DNA of 38,620 bases from Candidatus Symbiothrix sp. (GCA_031261285.1 JAISKM010000013.1:1-38620), one strand, 5' to 3'. Shown: positions 22,183 to 29,979, numbered from the stretch's first letter. Numbers and translations: made by a program. The notes: a model not told the origin generated them from the sequence alone.

Positions 22183-22758
22183 TTAGTCTCTTTTCGTGTT
22201 GTTTGCTATGGATGTTAATGCCCGGATTTGTTCCGCAAAGAATCTGGAAATAACGATGATCAAAAAGCCAAAAATAGGCATGGTGATGATGGCCATTAGT
22301 CCGCCATTCAAGAATGGGATTCCAAGTCCGCCTAACAAATAGGCTTCGTCTCCAAGGAAAATGGTGATCAATAGTGCTACGCTGAAACCGACAACTCCAA
22401 CCCACGTGCCAATCCACTCGCCGGCTGTTTGGATAAAATGAGAAAAAACAGGCGTCGCTACAAACTCGCTCCGTTCCCGTGATGATTCCAACACTTTGTC
22501 TTTCCTGTCCCACCAAATCTGAAAACTAATCCAGCTCACAAAGGCTATAACCACCCAAATAAGTAAAAACGCAATTATAAATTTGGCAGGGGAATCGAAA
22601 ATTCCGGTGTCGATAGCCTTATACAACACATAGAACGGCAATAACAAATTAAGCACCGCAATCACTTCGTAAAGCCAACTAAACGGTTTACGATAAAGAC
22701 TCCCATTGTCTATAAAAGACAAATAAGGCGTAATGAACGTGAAAAATTTACTTTTCAT
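22183..22758 (-). CDS. Integral membrane protein (hypothetical)
   Basis: 191 residues with about four hydrophobic segments: near 30-47 (VIAVLNLLLPFYVLYKA), 59-80, 117-136 and 150-172. A soluble charged loop (about 82-112, WWDRKDKVLESSRERSEF) lies between the second and third. I do not recognise a family or a catalytic motif. It is monocistronic, ends at the double hairpin, and its upstream DNA to 22937 is A/T-rich and shared with the divergent murF promoter. Confidence 0.7.
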   Translation of the reverse strand: MKSKFFTFITPYLSFIDNGSLYRKPFSWLYEVIAVLNLLLPFYVLYKAIDTGIFDSPAKFIIAFLLIWVVIAFVSWISFQIWWDRKDKVLESSRERSEFVATPVFSHFIQTAGEWIGTWVGVVGFSVALLITIFLGDEAYLLGGLGIPFLNGGLMAIITMPIFGFLIIVISRFFAEQIRALTSIANNTKRD

Positions 22759-22909
22759 ACCAATAATTTTTAATGAATATTTCCCGAAACCATCCTCTTT
22801 AACTTCCGGGGTTGCGACAAAGATAAAAATTATTTTTTGATTTACAAAACATTTTTAACAAAAAATAAAATTTTAGGCATAGAATGGTCGTTATAATGTA
22901 AAAAAACAC

Positions 22910-22917
22910 TATTTTTG
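22910..22917 (+). promoter_or_regulatory. -7 box of the murF promoter
   Basis: TATTTTTG, 20 nt before ATG 22938. No TTG at the standard spacing is seen. Confidence 0.5.
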
Positions 22918-22937
22918 TGCATTAAAACAAGAATCGA

Positions 22938-24296
22938 ATGGAAATTGAACAACTGTATGAGATTTTTCAGCAGCATCCGGTGATTACGACCGATAGTCGC
23001 AAGTGTCCACTGGGAGCTATTTTCTTTGCGCTCAAAGGCGATAAATTTGATGGGAACGATTATGTGGCTGACGTGCTCAAAGCCGGAGCCGCTTATGTGG
23101 TGGCAGACCGGGAGGATATTGAGGCGCGATTTATCACGCCTGACAGTACAACCAATCATGTTATAAAGGTGGACAATGCATTGCAAACGTTGCAGCAATT
23201 AGCACACTATCACCGTTCACAAATGCCTGCAACCGTGATTGCCATTACCGGCACAAACGGCAAGACGACGACGAAGGAATTGATTGCCGCCGCGCTGAGT
23301 ACCCACTATCAAACGCTTTACACGCAGGGCAATCTGAATAATCACATTGGAGTGCCGTTGACTTTGCTGCGCTTGACGCCGAAAGACCAATTCGCCGTGA
23401 TTGAAATGGGCGCCAATCATCCGGGCGAGATTCAGGAATTGTGTGAACTGGCAGATCCCGATTGCGGACTGATTACGAATGTAGGCAAAGCGCATTTGGA
23501 AGGTTTTGGCTCGTTTGAAGGCGTGATTCGCACAAAAACGGAGCTATATAACTACTTGCGTGCTAAGAGTGCGCCGGTTTTCGCCAATCTGGATAACCTG
23601 ATTTTGAAGGAATGGCACGAAAACAGTTCAACTATTTATTACGGCACTACGCCCGAGGCATACATCCACGGACGTATCACAGGGCTGAATCCGACGTTGC
23701 AAATCGAGTGGGAAAAAGCCCCTGTTAGGGGGTCGGGGGGAAGACCGGGGGGCTTCATCACGACGCAGTTGGTGGGTTCGTATAATTTTGAAAATGTGCT
23801 GGCAGCTATTTGTGTCGCCGCTCATTTTGACGTAGAAGATGCCGCGATTAACACCGCCTTAGCAGCCTATACGCCTACCAATAACCGGTCGCAGATTCTT
23901 AAAACAAAAGCGAATACCGTTATTGTAGACGCCTACAACGCCAATCCGAGCAGTATGCAGGCGGCTTTGGACAATTTTGAACAGACGGAGGGTTCTCCAA
24001 AAATGGTGATTTTGGGCGAAATGAAGGAACTGGGGGCGTACAGTCGCGATGAACATCAAAAAATTGTTGACAGGCTGCGGGATTCGAACCTGACGGTGTG
24101 GCTGGTAGGCAAACACTTTAGCCTCCCCCCAACCCCCATAACAAGCGGGAGAGCAACTCTCAACCCTGATTGGAAACTTTTTGAGAACACCGGTAATTTA
24201 TTGACTTATCTAAAAGAAAAACCGGTCAGTGGCTGTACTGTCTTAGTGAAAGGTTCGCGCGCCAATGGGTTGGAAGCGGCTATCCCCTATTTGTAA
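22938..24296 (+). CDS. murF: MurF, UDP-MurNAc-tripeptide:D-Ala-D-Ala ligase
   Basis: A 452-residue cytoplasmic ligase that completes the peptidoglycan pentapeptide precursor. The N-terminal substrate domain has ITTDSRKCPLGAIFFALKG. The P-loop TGTNGKTT is at 104-111, followed by NLNNHIGVPLTLL and IEMGANHPGEI. The C-terminal domain begins near VDAYNANPSSMQAALDNF and ends VLVKGSRANGLE. Two segments look inserted: about 260-273 (APVRGSGGRPGGF) before the LVGSYNFEN motif, and about 395-409 (LPPTPITSGRATLNP). Both are encoded by G/C-run repeat elements. All core motifs are intact. Confidence 0.94.
   Translation: MEIEQLYEIFQQHPVITTDSRKCPLGAIFFALKGDKFDGNDYVADVLKAGAAYVVADREDIEARFITPDSTTNHVIKVDNALQTLQQLAHYHRSQMPATVIAITGTNGKTTTKELIAAALSTHYQTLYTQGNLNNHIGVPLTLLRLTPKDQFAVIEMGANHPGEIQELCELADPDCGLITNVGKAHLEGFGSFEGVIRTKTELYNYLRAKSAPVFANLDNLILKEWHENSSTIYYGTTPEAYIHGRITGLNPTLQIEWEKAPVRGSGGRPGGFITTQLVGSYNFENVLAAICVAAHFDVEDAAINTALAAYTPTNNRSQILKTKANTVIVDAYNANPSSMQAALDNFEQTEGSPKMVILGEMKELGAYSRDEHQKIVDRLRDSNLTVWLVGKHFSLPPTPITSGRATLNPDWKLFENTGNLLTYLKEKPVSGCTVLVKGSRANGLEAAIPYL
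23716..23755. repeat. AGCCCC...GGGGCT palindromic element in frame in murF
   Basis: AAGCCCC (23716-23722) and GGGGCTT (23749-23755) bracket TGTTAGGGGGTCGGGGGG-type DNA. The composition differs sharply from the rest of the gene. Confidence 0.7.
24120..24164. repeat. CCCCCCAACCCCC-type repeat fragment in frame in murF
   Basis: CCTCCCCCCAACCCCCATAA followed by GCGGGAGAGCAACTCTC. The first part is the C-rich counterpart of the G-run element at 23716, and the second is a GAGAGC/CTCTC near-palindrome. Confidence 0.6.
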
Positions 24297-24333
24297 GTTT
24301 TTCTAATTGATTTGCAATTTTCTCTCAAAAGAT

Positions 24334-24364
24334 TTGCAAAATAGCAAAAAAAGCATTAGCTTTG
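24334..24364 (+). promoter_or_regulatory. Promoter of the ROK kinase gene
   Basis: TTG (24334-24336), 20 nt, TAGCTTTG (24357-24364), 35 nt before the ATG. Confidence 0.7.
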
Positions 24365-24399
24365 CTACCGATTTTATTTAAAATTAATACACACAACTC

Positions 24400-25362
24400 A
24401 TGAATCACACATACGTTATTGGCGTAGATATGGGGGGAACCCATACCGCATTCGGCGCAGTAGACGCCAGAGGTCGCATTGCTTGTCGCGGACAAATTTT
24501 GACAGGCGATTATGACACCGGCGAAGACTATATCAACGCGCTGGGCGACGCTATCAATCAACTGATTAAAGACAACGAGCTGACAGATAAAGTGCGAGGC
24601 ATCGGCATGGGTGCTCCTAACGGCAATATGAACGATGGCACGATTGCCAAAGCGGCTAACATCCCCTGGGCAAAAACAGTGGTGGTGCCGGTGACGAAAA
24701 TGCTGACCAAACGCACGGGATTGCCTTGCAAACTCACCAATGACGCGAATGCAGCCGCCGTCGGCGAAATGACTTACGGTGCCGCCAAAGGCATGAAAGA
24801 TTTCATTGTGATCACGTTGGGCACCGGACTTGGCAGCGGCATTGTTGCTAACGGTCAACTCATTGTGGGGCACGATGGCTTTGCAGGTGAATTGGGGCAT
24901 GCGATTATGATTCGTCGCAATGGACGTTTGTGCGGTTGTGGGCGAACGGGCTGTTTGGAAACATACGCTTCGGCAACAGGCGTAGCACGTACGGCGCGTG
25001 AAATGCTGGAAGAAAATCCACACAAACAATCGCTTTTGCGCGCCATCGTGTATCGTCCGTTGACGTCTAAAGACGTTTATGAAGCTGCTAAGCAAGGTGA
25101 CGAATTGGCAATCGAGATTTTCAATTTCACCGGTGAAATTTTGGGCGAGGCGTTTGCCGATTTCATCACGTTCTCAAGTCCCCAGGCGATTATCCTGTTT
25201 GGCGGGTTGGCACATTCGGGCGATTTTCTGCTGAAACCGCTTCTGCAGTCGCTCGACAAACATATTTTGAGTGTCTACAAAGATAAAACACAAATCTTGA
25301 TTTCGCAACTCAACGATGCCGAAGCCCCGATATTGGGTGCGAGTGCCTTGGCTTGGGAATAA
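24400..25362 (+). CDS. ROK-family glucokinase
   Basis: A 320-residue sugar kinase of the ROK family, without the DNA-binding N-terminus of ROK repressors. The phosphate loop GVDMGGTHTAFG is at 9-20, the sugar-binding NDANAAAVGE near 119-128, TLGTGLGSGI near 145-154, and the zinc motif CGCGRTGCLETYA near 179-191. This pattern fits glucose phosphorylation, though other hexoses or aminosugars are possible. It has its own promoter and follows murF by about 100 nt. Confidence 0.9.
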   Translation: MNHTYVIGVDMGGTHTAFGAVDARGRIACRGQILTGDYDTGEDYINALGDAINQLIKDNELTDKVRGIGMGAPNGNMNDGTIAKAANIPWAKTVVVPVTKMLTKRTGLPCKLTNDANAAAVGEMTYGAAKGMKDFIVITLGTGLGSGIVANGQLIVGHDGFAGELGHAIMIRRNGRLCGCGRTGCLETYASATGVARTAREMLEENPHKQSLLRAIVYRPLTSKDVYEAAKQGDELAIEIFNFTGEILGEAFADFITFSSPQAIILFGGLAHSGDFLLKPLLQSLDKHILSVYKDKTQILISQLNDAEAPILGASALAWE

Positions 25363-25428
25363 CACAGAGGTCTGCGTTTGAACTTTGAGACCCGTTTAGG
25401 TGTTATAACAAATAAAGACGTAGATTAC

Positions 25429-25734
25429 ATGATTCGTAAACTTACATTTTTAACGATTGGCGCCCTGACGTTTTTTTTCGGGATGCCTTTGTCTGCAAGT
25501 CCAAAATTTGTAGACAAGCCGGTTGTATCCACTGCAGAGGTGGATTGGAAAGATGCCTCATTCATCAACCTGCGCGCAGAAGGCGCATTTTTAATCAGTG
25601 CCAAGAGAGAAAACGGTCGCACTACTTTTATCCAAATCATCAGTGAAGCCGGCGGACATTGTCGTCTGCAAACAGAATCCGAATTACTTGAAATTGACAC
25701 TAACCCCGGTCAAATAACACTACTCGGAATCTAA
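25429..25734 (+). CDS. Small exported protein like the C-terminal domain of GH95
   Basis: 101 residues from ATG 25429 with a signal peptide (about 1-25, FLTIGALTFFFGMPLSAS). The mature part (VDWKDASFINLRAEGAFLIS, then KRENGRTTFIQII, GGHCRLQT) resembles the small beta-sandwich that ends GH95 alpha-L-fucosidases and relatives, where a WKDGKL-type strand and a GG-CRL turn recur. No catalytic domain is present. It may be a stand-alone carbohydrate-associated domain or the secreted remnant of a lost enzyme. The in-frame start at 25378 is less likely because it precedes the signal peptide. Confidence 0.55.
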   Translation: MIRKLTFLTIGALTFFFGMPLSASPKFVDKPVVSTAEVDWKDASFINLRAEGAFLISAKRENGRTTFIQIISEAGGHCRLQTESELLEIDTNPGQITLLGI

Positions 25735-25750
25735 ATATAAACAAATATAC

Positions 25751-26767
25751 ATGAAGGAAAATTACACAACAACAGAAGAAAAAGAGAGTCCCCAATTACA
25801 AAAAAAACAAATTTCCAAGTGGCACGACAGGCCAATGGAAGTGGTGCTAAACAATGAACGGTATGTGCTGAGTCCGACCATTGACACCCATGCTCCAATT
25901 CCACAATACACATTCACAGACTTTGTAAGTGATGAATTGGAAGATAATATGTTTTTGGCACCTTCCACACGGGTGATTGAAGAGACCACACTGAAAGGGT
26001 TGAAGGAATTTCAAGGGGCGATTCCGTTTGAAAATCTCAATCACGACTTTTTGGTCGGCTTTGAGCGATTTTTGTTTCAAAAAGGCTTATTGCCAAGCAC
26101 GGTGCACAAATATTTTCGACATCTCAGCAAATACATCAATTTAGCTATCGACAAAGGCTATATTAGCCTCGTCGAAAATCCATTTCGCAAATTTAAGTTA
26201 CCAAGTTATGTTTCTAAATGTGAGTATCTTACGCCGGAAGAATTGACCGCTTTTGAAAACATTCGGTTGAATCCCCAGCAATATCGCTTGCAGGTTTCTT
26301 TGGATATGTTTTTGTTTGCATGCTACACCGGATTGCGTTTCAGCGATATAAGAGCCTTGACCAAGGATAAATTGCGCGTGATGAACGGGTATCTTTGGCT
26401 TGATCTCATTATGATTAAAACATCGGAACAGATTCGTATTCCCGTATCTTTTTTATTTGGGAAAAAGCCTGTTCGTATTCTAAGATGCTATACCTCTGCC
26501 GACAGCAATTTGATTTTTGAAGGGCTATCTAACACGCTCGTGAATCGCAGCTTAAAAGAATTAGCTATCATTGCGGGCGTCAAAAAAAAACGACTCTCTT
26601 TTCATGCTTCGCGACACACGTTTGCCACCTCGTTATTGGGGAGAGGCGTTAGTATCACTACCGTCCAAAAATTATTGGGACATAAAGACCTGAAAACGAC
26701 CCAAATTTATACCAAGGTAATTGATACGACTATCATCAAAGAATTGAGAGAGGCGGAATTGCAATAA
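25751..26767 (+). CDS. Tyrosine recombinase / integrase
   Basis: A 338-residue recombinase. A SAM-like core-binding domain (about 70-145) is followed by the catalytic domain with Arg196 in YTGLRFSD, a candidate Lys223 in IKTSEQIRIP, His285 and Arg288 in HASRHTFAT, His311 in LLGHKDLKTT and the nucleophile Tyr320 in TQIYTKV. All six active-site positions are intact, so it should be functional. The N-terminus lacks a clear arm-binding zinc or AP2 domain. No phage or conjugation genes are nearby, so it is an orphan, as seen for Bacteroidota invertases that flip surface-gene promoters. Confidence 0.9.
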   Translation: MKENYTTTEEKESPQLQKKQISKWHDRPMEVVLNNERYVLSPTIDTHAPIPQYTFTDFVSDELEDNMFLAPSTRVIEETTLKGLKEFQGAIPFENLNHDFLVGFERFLFQKGLLPSTVHKYFRHLSKYINLAIDKGYISLVENPFRKFKLPSYVSKCEYLTPEELTAFENIRLNPQQYRLQVSLDMFLFACYTGLRFSDIRALTKDKLRVMNGYLWLDLIMIKTSEQIRIPVSFLFGKKPVRILRCYTSADSNLIFEGLSNTLVNRSLKELAIIAGVKKKRLSFHASRHTFATSLLGRGVSITTVQKLLGHKDLKTTQIYTKVIDTTIIKELREAELQ

Positions 26768-26792
26768 AGAACGCGTGCATCAGAAAAATGAT

Positions 26793-26800
26793 TATATTTG
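26793..26800 (+). promoter_or_regulatory. -7 box of the cdd promoter
   Basis: TATATTTG followed by CAAC and ATG 26805: the same box-CAAC-ATG arrangement as hisA, implying a leaderless transcript. No -33 TTG is seen. Confidence 0.6.
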
Positions 26801-26804
26801 CAAC

Positions 26805-27278
26805 ATGAAACAGATTAACATTACGGCACAGATACGGGTTTGCGACTACACCGAACTGAGTTCGCAAGATAAAATTCTCGTGGATACTGCCAAAGAAGCG
26901 ACACAGGCGGCTTATGCACCTTATTCTCATTTTCAGGTGGGAGCTGCGGTACAATTGACGGATGGCATCGTTGTGACAGGCAATAATCAGGAAAACGTTG
27001 CCTATCCTTCCGGTTTGTGTGCCGAGCGAACGGCTCTGTTTTATGCCAATGCGCACTATCCGGACAGGGCTGTGGACACGATTGCGATTGCCGCCTACGC
27101 GCATGGGGATTATGTCGACGCCCCAATCACGCCTTGTGGCGGATGTCGACAGGTGATTTTAGAGGCACAAAATCGCTATCAACATCCTGTTCGACTAATT
27201 TTGTACGGGAAAAAAGAAGTGTATATTATTCCAAAGATTACGGATTTGTTGCCGCTCTCTTTTTCGGAATTTGGGTAA
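26805..27278 (+). CDS. cdd: Cytidine deaminase
   Basis: A 157-residue zinc enzyme of pyrimidine salvage that deaminates cytidine and deoxycytidine. AYAPYSHFQVGAAV leads to NVAYPSGLCAERTALF, with the zinc Cys and catalytic Glu in CAER, and PCGGCRQVILE supplies the other two zinc Cys. I start at ATG 26805 because the upstream in-frame GTG 26775 lies on the far side of the promoter box. It follows the integrase gene by about 40 nt. Confidence 0.94.
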   Translation: MKQINITAQIRVCDYTELSSQDKILVDTAKEATQAAYAPYSHFQVGAAVQLTDGIVVTGNNQENVAYPSGLCAERTALFYANAHYPDRAVDTIAIAAYAHGDYVDAPITPCGGCRQVILEAQNRYQHPVRLILYGKKEVYIIPKITDLLPLSFSEFG

Positions 27279-27307
27279 AAAATCTTTTTTTTCTAAAAAT
27301 ATTGTTG

Positions 27308-27342
27308 TATCTTTGCCCCGTCATTGCGGGCACGCCCGCAAT
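27308..27342 (+). promoter_or_regulatory. atpE leader: -7 box plus ATTGCGGG palindrome
   Basis: TATCTTTG (27308-27315) is followed by ATTGCGGGCACGCCCGCAAT (27323-27342), an 8-bp perfect stem of the ATTGCGG family. Transcription from this box would carry the hairpin at the very 5' end of the atpE mRNA. Confidence 0.65.
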
Positions 27343-27380
27343 CTCATAAATGAAAAATTAAATAAATAAAAAATATAATT

Positions 27381-27632
27381 ATGTTATTAGGAACTATTTT
27401 ATTACAAGCAGCTGCAGGTGCAGGATTGGCTAAGGCAGGTGCCGCTTTGGGCGCAGGTTTGGCGGTTATAGGTGCAGGTTTGGGAATTGGAAAGATTGGT
27501 GCTGCCGCGATGGACGGCATTGCACGCCAACCGGAAGCCGGCAATGACATTCGTATGGGCATGATCATTATCGCAGCGTTGGTGGAAGTGTCTGCCCTTT
27601 TCGCGATTGCAGTTTGTGGATTTATCCTATAA
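27381..27632 (+). CDS. atpE: ATP synthase F0 subunit c
   Basis: An 83-residue hairpin of two membrane helices that forms the proton-driven rotor ring. The polar loop ARQPE is at 48-52 and the ion-binding Glu69 lies in IIAALVEVSALFA. The first helix is a run of Gly/Ala (AGAALGAGLAVIGAGLGIG). I see no sodium-type ligand set, so proton coupling is likely. It is first in an atpE-atpF-atpH cluster; atpB (subunit a), normally just upstream, is replaced here by cdd. Confidence 0.95.
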   Translation: MLLGTILLQAAAGAGLAKAGAALGAGLAVIGAGLGIGKIGAAAMDGIARQPEAGNDIRMGMIIIAALVEVSALFAIAVCGFIL

Positions 27633-27719
27633 TTAGTTAGTAGTTATTAGAGTGTAGAGTGTAGTTAAAATTATTCTACACTCTAAACTCTACTAACTAC
27701 ACTCTAAACTCTAATAAAC
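27633..27719. repeat. Inverted GTAGTTATTAGAGTGTAGA repeat, atpE-atpF spacer
   Basis: Direct units of TAGTTATTAGAGTGTAGAG in the left half and their complements (CTACACTCTAAACTC) in the right half make a snapback hairpin filling the whole spacer. Sister copies are at 28209-28301 and 29453-29569. Confidence 0.8.
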
Positions 27720-28208
27720 ATGGCTTTATTAACGCCGGAATTTGGCTTACTTTTTTGGATGGTGCTGTCCTTCGGGATCGTCTTTTTCGTCCTGGCAAAA
27801 TTTGGCTGGCCTATCATTGTGAATATGGTGGACGAGCGGAAAGCGTATATCGACAAATCGCTGGACGAGGCTCGACAAGCTCACGAGCGTCTCATTGGGA
27901 TTCAAGACGAGCAAGCGCGCCTCTTGCACGAGACGCGTGAGGAGCAGCAACGCCTGTTGAAAGATGCCAACGAGACAAAGACGAAAATTATCAGCGACGC
28001 CAAAGAGCGTGCAGAAGTGGAAGCGAGTCGGATTCGTGAAGAAAACCAACTGCTTATCCAAAAGGAGAAAGAAGTGGCGATGCAGGATGTGCGCAGTCAA
28101 ATTTCCATCCTCAGTTTGGATATTGCAGAGAAAGTCCTTCGGAAAAACCTCGACAACAAGCCTGCACAACAAGATTTGGTGAACAAACTAATTAAAGAAA
28201 TTAGTTAG
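27720..28208 (+). CDS. atpF: ATP synthase F0 subunit b
   Basis: 162 residues: an N-terminal membrane helix (about 8-28, FGLLFWMVLSFGIVFFVLAK) followed by a long charged coiled coil (about 35-130, rich in Glu, Lys, Arg and Gln) that forms the peripheral stalk. The C-terminal SILSLDIAEKVLRKNLDNKP is the usual delta-contact region. Length is normal. The last codons touch the repeat that fills the spacer to atpH. Confidence 0.93.
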   Translation: MALLTPEFGLLFWMVLSFGIVFFVLAKFGWPIIVNMVDERKAYIDKSLDEARQAHERLIGIQDEQARLLHETREEQQRLLKDANETKTKIISDAKERAEVEASRIREENQLLIQKEKEVAMQDVRSQISILSLDIAEKVLRKNLDNKPAQQDLVNKLIKEIS

Positions 28209-28301
28209 TAGTTATTAGAGTGTAGAGTGTAGTTAAAATTACTCTACACTCTAATAACTACTAACTACACTCTAAACTCTAATAACTACACTCTAAAAAA
28301 G
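28209..28301. repeat. Inverted GTAGTTATTAGAGTGTAGA repeat, atpF-atpH spacer
   Basis: The same construction as the atpE-atpF spacer: AGTTATTAGAGTGTAGAG units, then complementary CTACACTCTAATAAC units. In most bacteria atpF and atpH nearly touch. Confidence 0.8.
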
Positions 28302-28832
28302 ATGGATCAAGGAGTTATTGCAGCGCGTTATGCGCGAGCGATTTATGAATACGCAGCCGGGAAAAACGACGAAACGGCTTTGTATGAGGGAATGCAGTTG
28401 TTGAACGGAAATTTCAACAACCAGCCTTTGTTGCGTCAAGTGTTGAGCGACCCGACCATCTCTCAAGAAGAGAAAATCAAAGTCATCACGACCGCAGGCG
28501 GTATCGGTCAGGACGCTGTTGCACAACAGGTTATCCATGTAGTGCTTGCAAACGATCGCGCTGCTTTTATGGAGTCCATCGCCCGAAATTATGTGGCAGA
28601 ATACCGCCGCCAAAAAGGCATTCAGGTGGTGTATTTGATCACGGTGGATCCCGATTGCGATGGCATGAAACACGCTCTGTTAGAGGTGATTGCCAAAGAA
28701 ACGCCCTGTAAAATTGAGTTTCACACGAAAACAGACCCCAATCTGATTGGCGGATTTGTGCTCGAAATAGAGGATAAACGATTGGATGCCAGCGTCAAAG
28801 AACAACTGAGACTGTTGGGCTCACAACTCTAA
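28302..28832 (+). CDS. atpH: ATP synthase F1 subunit delta
   Basis: A 176-residue stalk protein joining F1 to subunit b. The N-terminal helical domain opens IAARYARAIYEYAAGKN, and the C-terminal part ends with the family signature TDPNLIGGFVLEIEDKRLDA and SVKEQLRLL. atpA, which usually follows, is absent; the next gene is the converging def. A CCCAGGGC palindrome closes the transcript. Confidence 0.93.
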   Translation: MDQGVIAARYARAIYEYAAGKNDETALYEGMQLLNGNFNNQPLLRQVLSDPTISQEEKIKVITTAGGIGQDAVAQQVIHVVLANDRAAFMESIARNYVAEYRRQKGIQVVYLITVDPDCDGMKHALLEVIAKETPCKIEFHTKTDPNLIGGFVLEIEDKRLDASVKEQLRLLGSQL

Positions 28833-28840
28833 ATTATAAA

Positions 28841-28884
28841 CCCAGGGCGATGCCCTGGGCTAAGTTCTATAAGGCTTTCAGCCT
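28841..28884. terminator. CCCAGGGC palindromic element between atpH and def
   Basis: CCCAGGGC-GAT-GCCCTGGG (28841-28859) plus AGGCT-TTC-AGCCT (28872-28884). It lies between converging genes and probably blocks transcription both ways. It looks like another mobile REP-type element. Confidence 0.65.
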
Positions 28885-28892
28885 ACTTGGTT

Positions 28893-29444
28893 TTAGTGTC
28901 GTTTGACTTTATAATTGCAATTCACACGGCCATCCCTAATCCGGTTGAGTTTAGAACTAATCATTTGTTTGCGCATGCCTGAAGCATGATCGGTAAACAC
29001 TCTACCTTCCAAATGATCATATTCGTGCTGGATGCAACGCGCCGGAAAACCTTCAAACACGTCTTCGTGGGGTTGTAAATTTTCGTCCAGATATTGGAGG
29101 CGCACCCAATTGGAGCGCGTAATTTTTTCATTGATGCCCGGAAGCGACAGGCAGCCTTCTTCCAAAACGACGGTATCGTCGCTTTCTTCGAGGATATGCG
29201 CATTGATAAACACCCGTTTAAAATTCTCACACTCCGGATGATCTTCTGCTAACGGCGTCAAGTCAATCACGACAATACGATCGCCCAAACCCACCTGAGG
29301 TGCAGCCAAACCCACACCGTCAGCGTTGTACATCGTTTCAAACATATTATCAATCAATGCACTCAAATGAGGATAATCAGGCGAAATATCGTTCGCAACC
29401 TTCCTCAAAATCGGATGACCATATAAATAAACCGGCAATATCAT
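28893..29444 (-). CDS. def: Peptide deformylase
   Basis: A 183-residue metalloenzyme that removes the formyl group from new proteins. Motif 1 is GVGLAAPQVG (about 44-53), motif 2 EEGCLSLPG with the metal Cys (about 95-103), motif 3 QHEYDHLEG with the two metal His and catalytic Glu (about 138-146). Length is normal. It converges on atpH and is separated from ruvX by a long simple-repeat array. Confidence 0.96.
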   Translation of the reverse strand: MILPVYLYGHPILRKVANDISPDYPHLSALIDNMFETMYNADGVGLAAPQVGLGDRIVVIDLTPLAEDHPECENFKRVFINAHILEESDDTVVLEEGCLSLPGINEKITRSNWVRLQYLDENLQPHEDVFEGFPARCIQHEYDHLEGRVFTDHASGMRKQMISSKLNRIRDGRVNCNYKVKRH

Positions 29445-29452
29445 ATAATAAT

Positions 29453-29569
29453 AGTTAGTAGTTATTAGAGTTTAGAGTGTAGTTAAACCCACTAAATTCT
29501 AATAACTAATTTTTTAATAACTACACTCTAAACTCTACACTCTAATAACTACACTCTACACTCTAAATA
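29453..29569. repeat. GTAGTTATTAGAGTGTAGA repeat array reaching into ruvX
   Basis: Left half direct, right half complementary copies of TAGTTATTAGAGTTTAGAG. The right end supplies the stop codon and last residues of ruvX (LECRV). Confidence 0.75.
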
Positions 29570-29962
29570 AGTTTGTAATAAAATTGTGGCACTTAGTTCG
29601 TCGACTAATTCTTTATTTTGTCGCTGTTGTTTTTTCAATCCGCCTTGTAGCATCGCCTGGTGTGCCAACACGGATGTAAAGCGTTCGTCCACCAGTTTAA
29701 TTTCCACGTTCGGGATTGCCTGATGCAATTTTTGTCGAAATTGCAGGACGCGCGGCATGTTTTCCGACGGCAGATAATTCATCTGTCGCGGTTCGCCTAA
29801 CAGGAACAATTCGACCGGCTCTTTTTCCATATATTGCTTCAAAAACGAAATAATTTCATGACTGGGTAGCGTCGTAAGTCCTCCGGCAATCATCTTCAGC
29901 GGATCCGAGACCGCCAATCCCGTCCGTTTTTTTCCGTAATCAATTGCAATAATTCGTCCCAT
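29549..29962 (-). CDS. ruvX: RuvX/YqgF, Holliday-junction-resolvase-like nuclease
   Basis: 137 residues with an RNase-H-like fold. GRIIAIDYGKKRTGLAVSDP carries the first catalytic Asp, LFLLGEPRQMN the Glu strand, VDERFTSVLAHQAML the DERxTS motif, and KELVDELSATILLQTYL the last Asp. It is thought to act in 16S rRNA 5'-end processing and perhaps DNA repair. The start is ATG 29962, since an upstream in-frame GTG lies inside the promoter box. The last residues (LECRV) are encoded by the adjacent simple repeat. Confidence 0.9.
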   Translation of the reverse strand: MGRIIAIDYGKKRTGLAVSDPLKMIAGGLTTLPSHEIISFLKQYMEKEPVELFLLGEPRQMNYLPSENMPRVLQFRQKLHQAIPNVEIKLVDERFTSVLAHQAMLQGGLKKQQRQNKELVDELSATILLQTYLECRV

Positions 29963-29971
29963 ATTCGGCCA

Positions 29972-29979
29972 CAAAGATA
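29972..29979 (-). promoter_or_regulatory. -7 box of the ruvX promoter
   Basis: TATCTTTG on the minus strand, 9 nt before ATG 29962; a very short leader. Confidence 0.55.

Noticed and set aside
24400..25362. The ROK protein as a transcriptional repressor
   Set aside because: It lacks the N-terminal winged-helix domain and begins directly with the ATP-binding loop of the kinase.
27633..27719. Repeat-rich spacers as a CRISPR array
   Set aside because: Units are short, degenerate and inverted, with no unique spacers of constant length and no cas genes.
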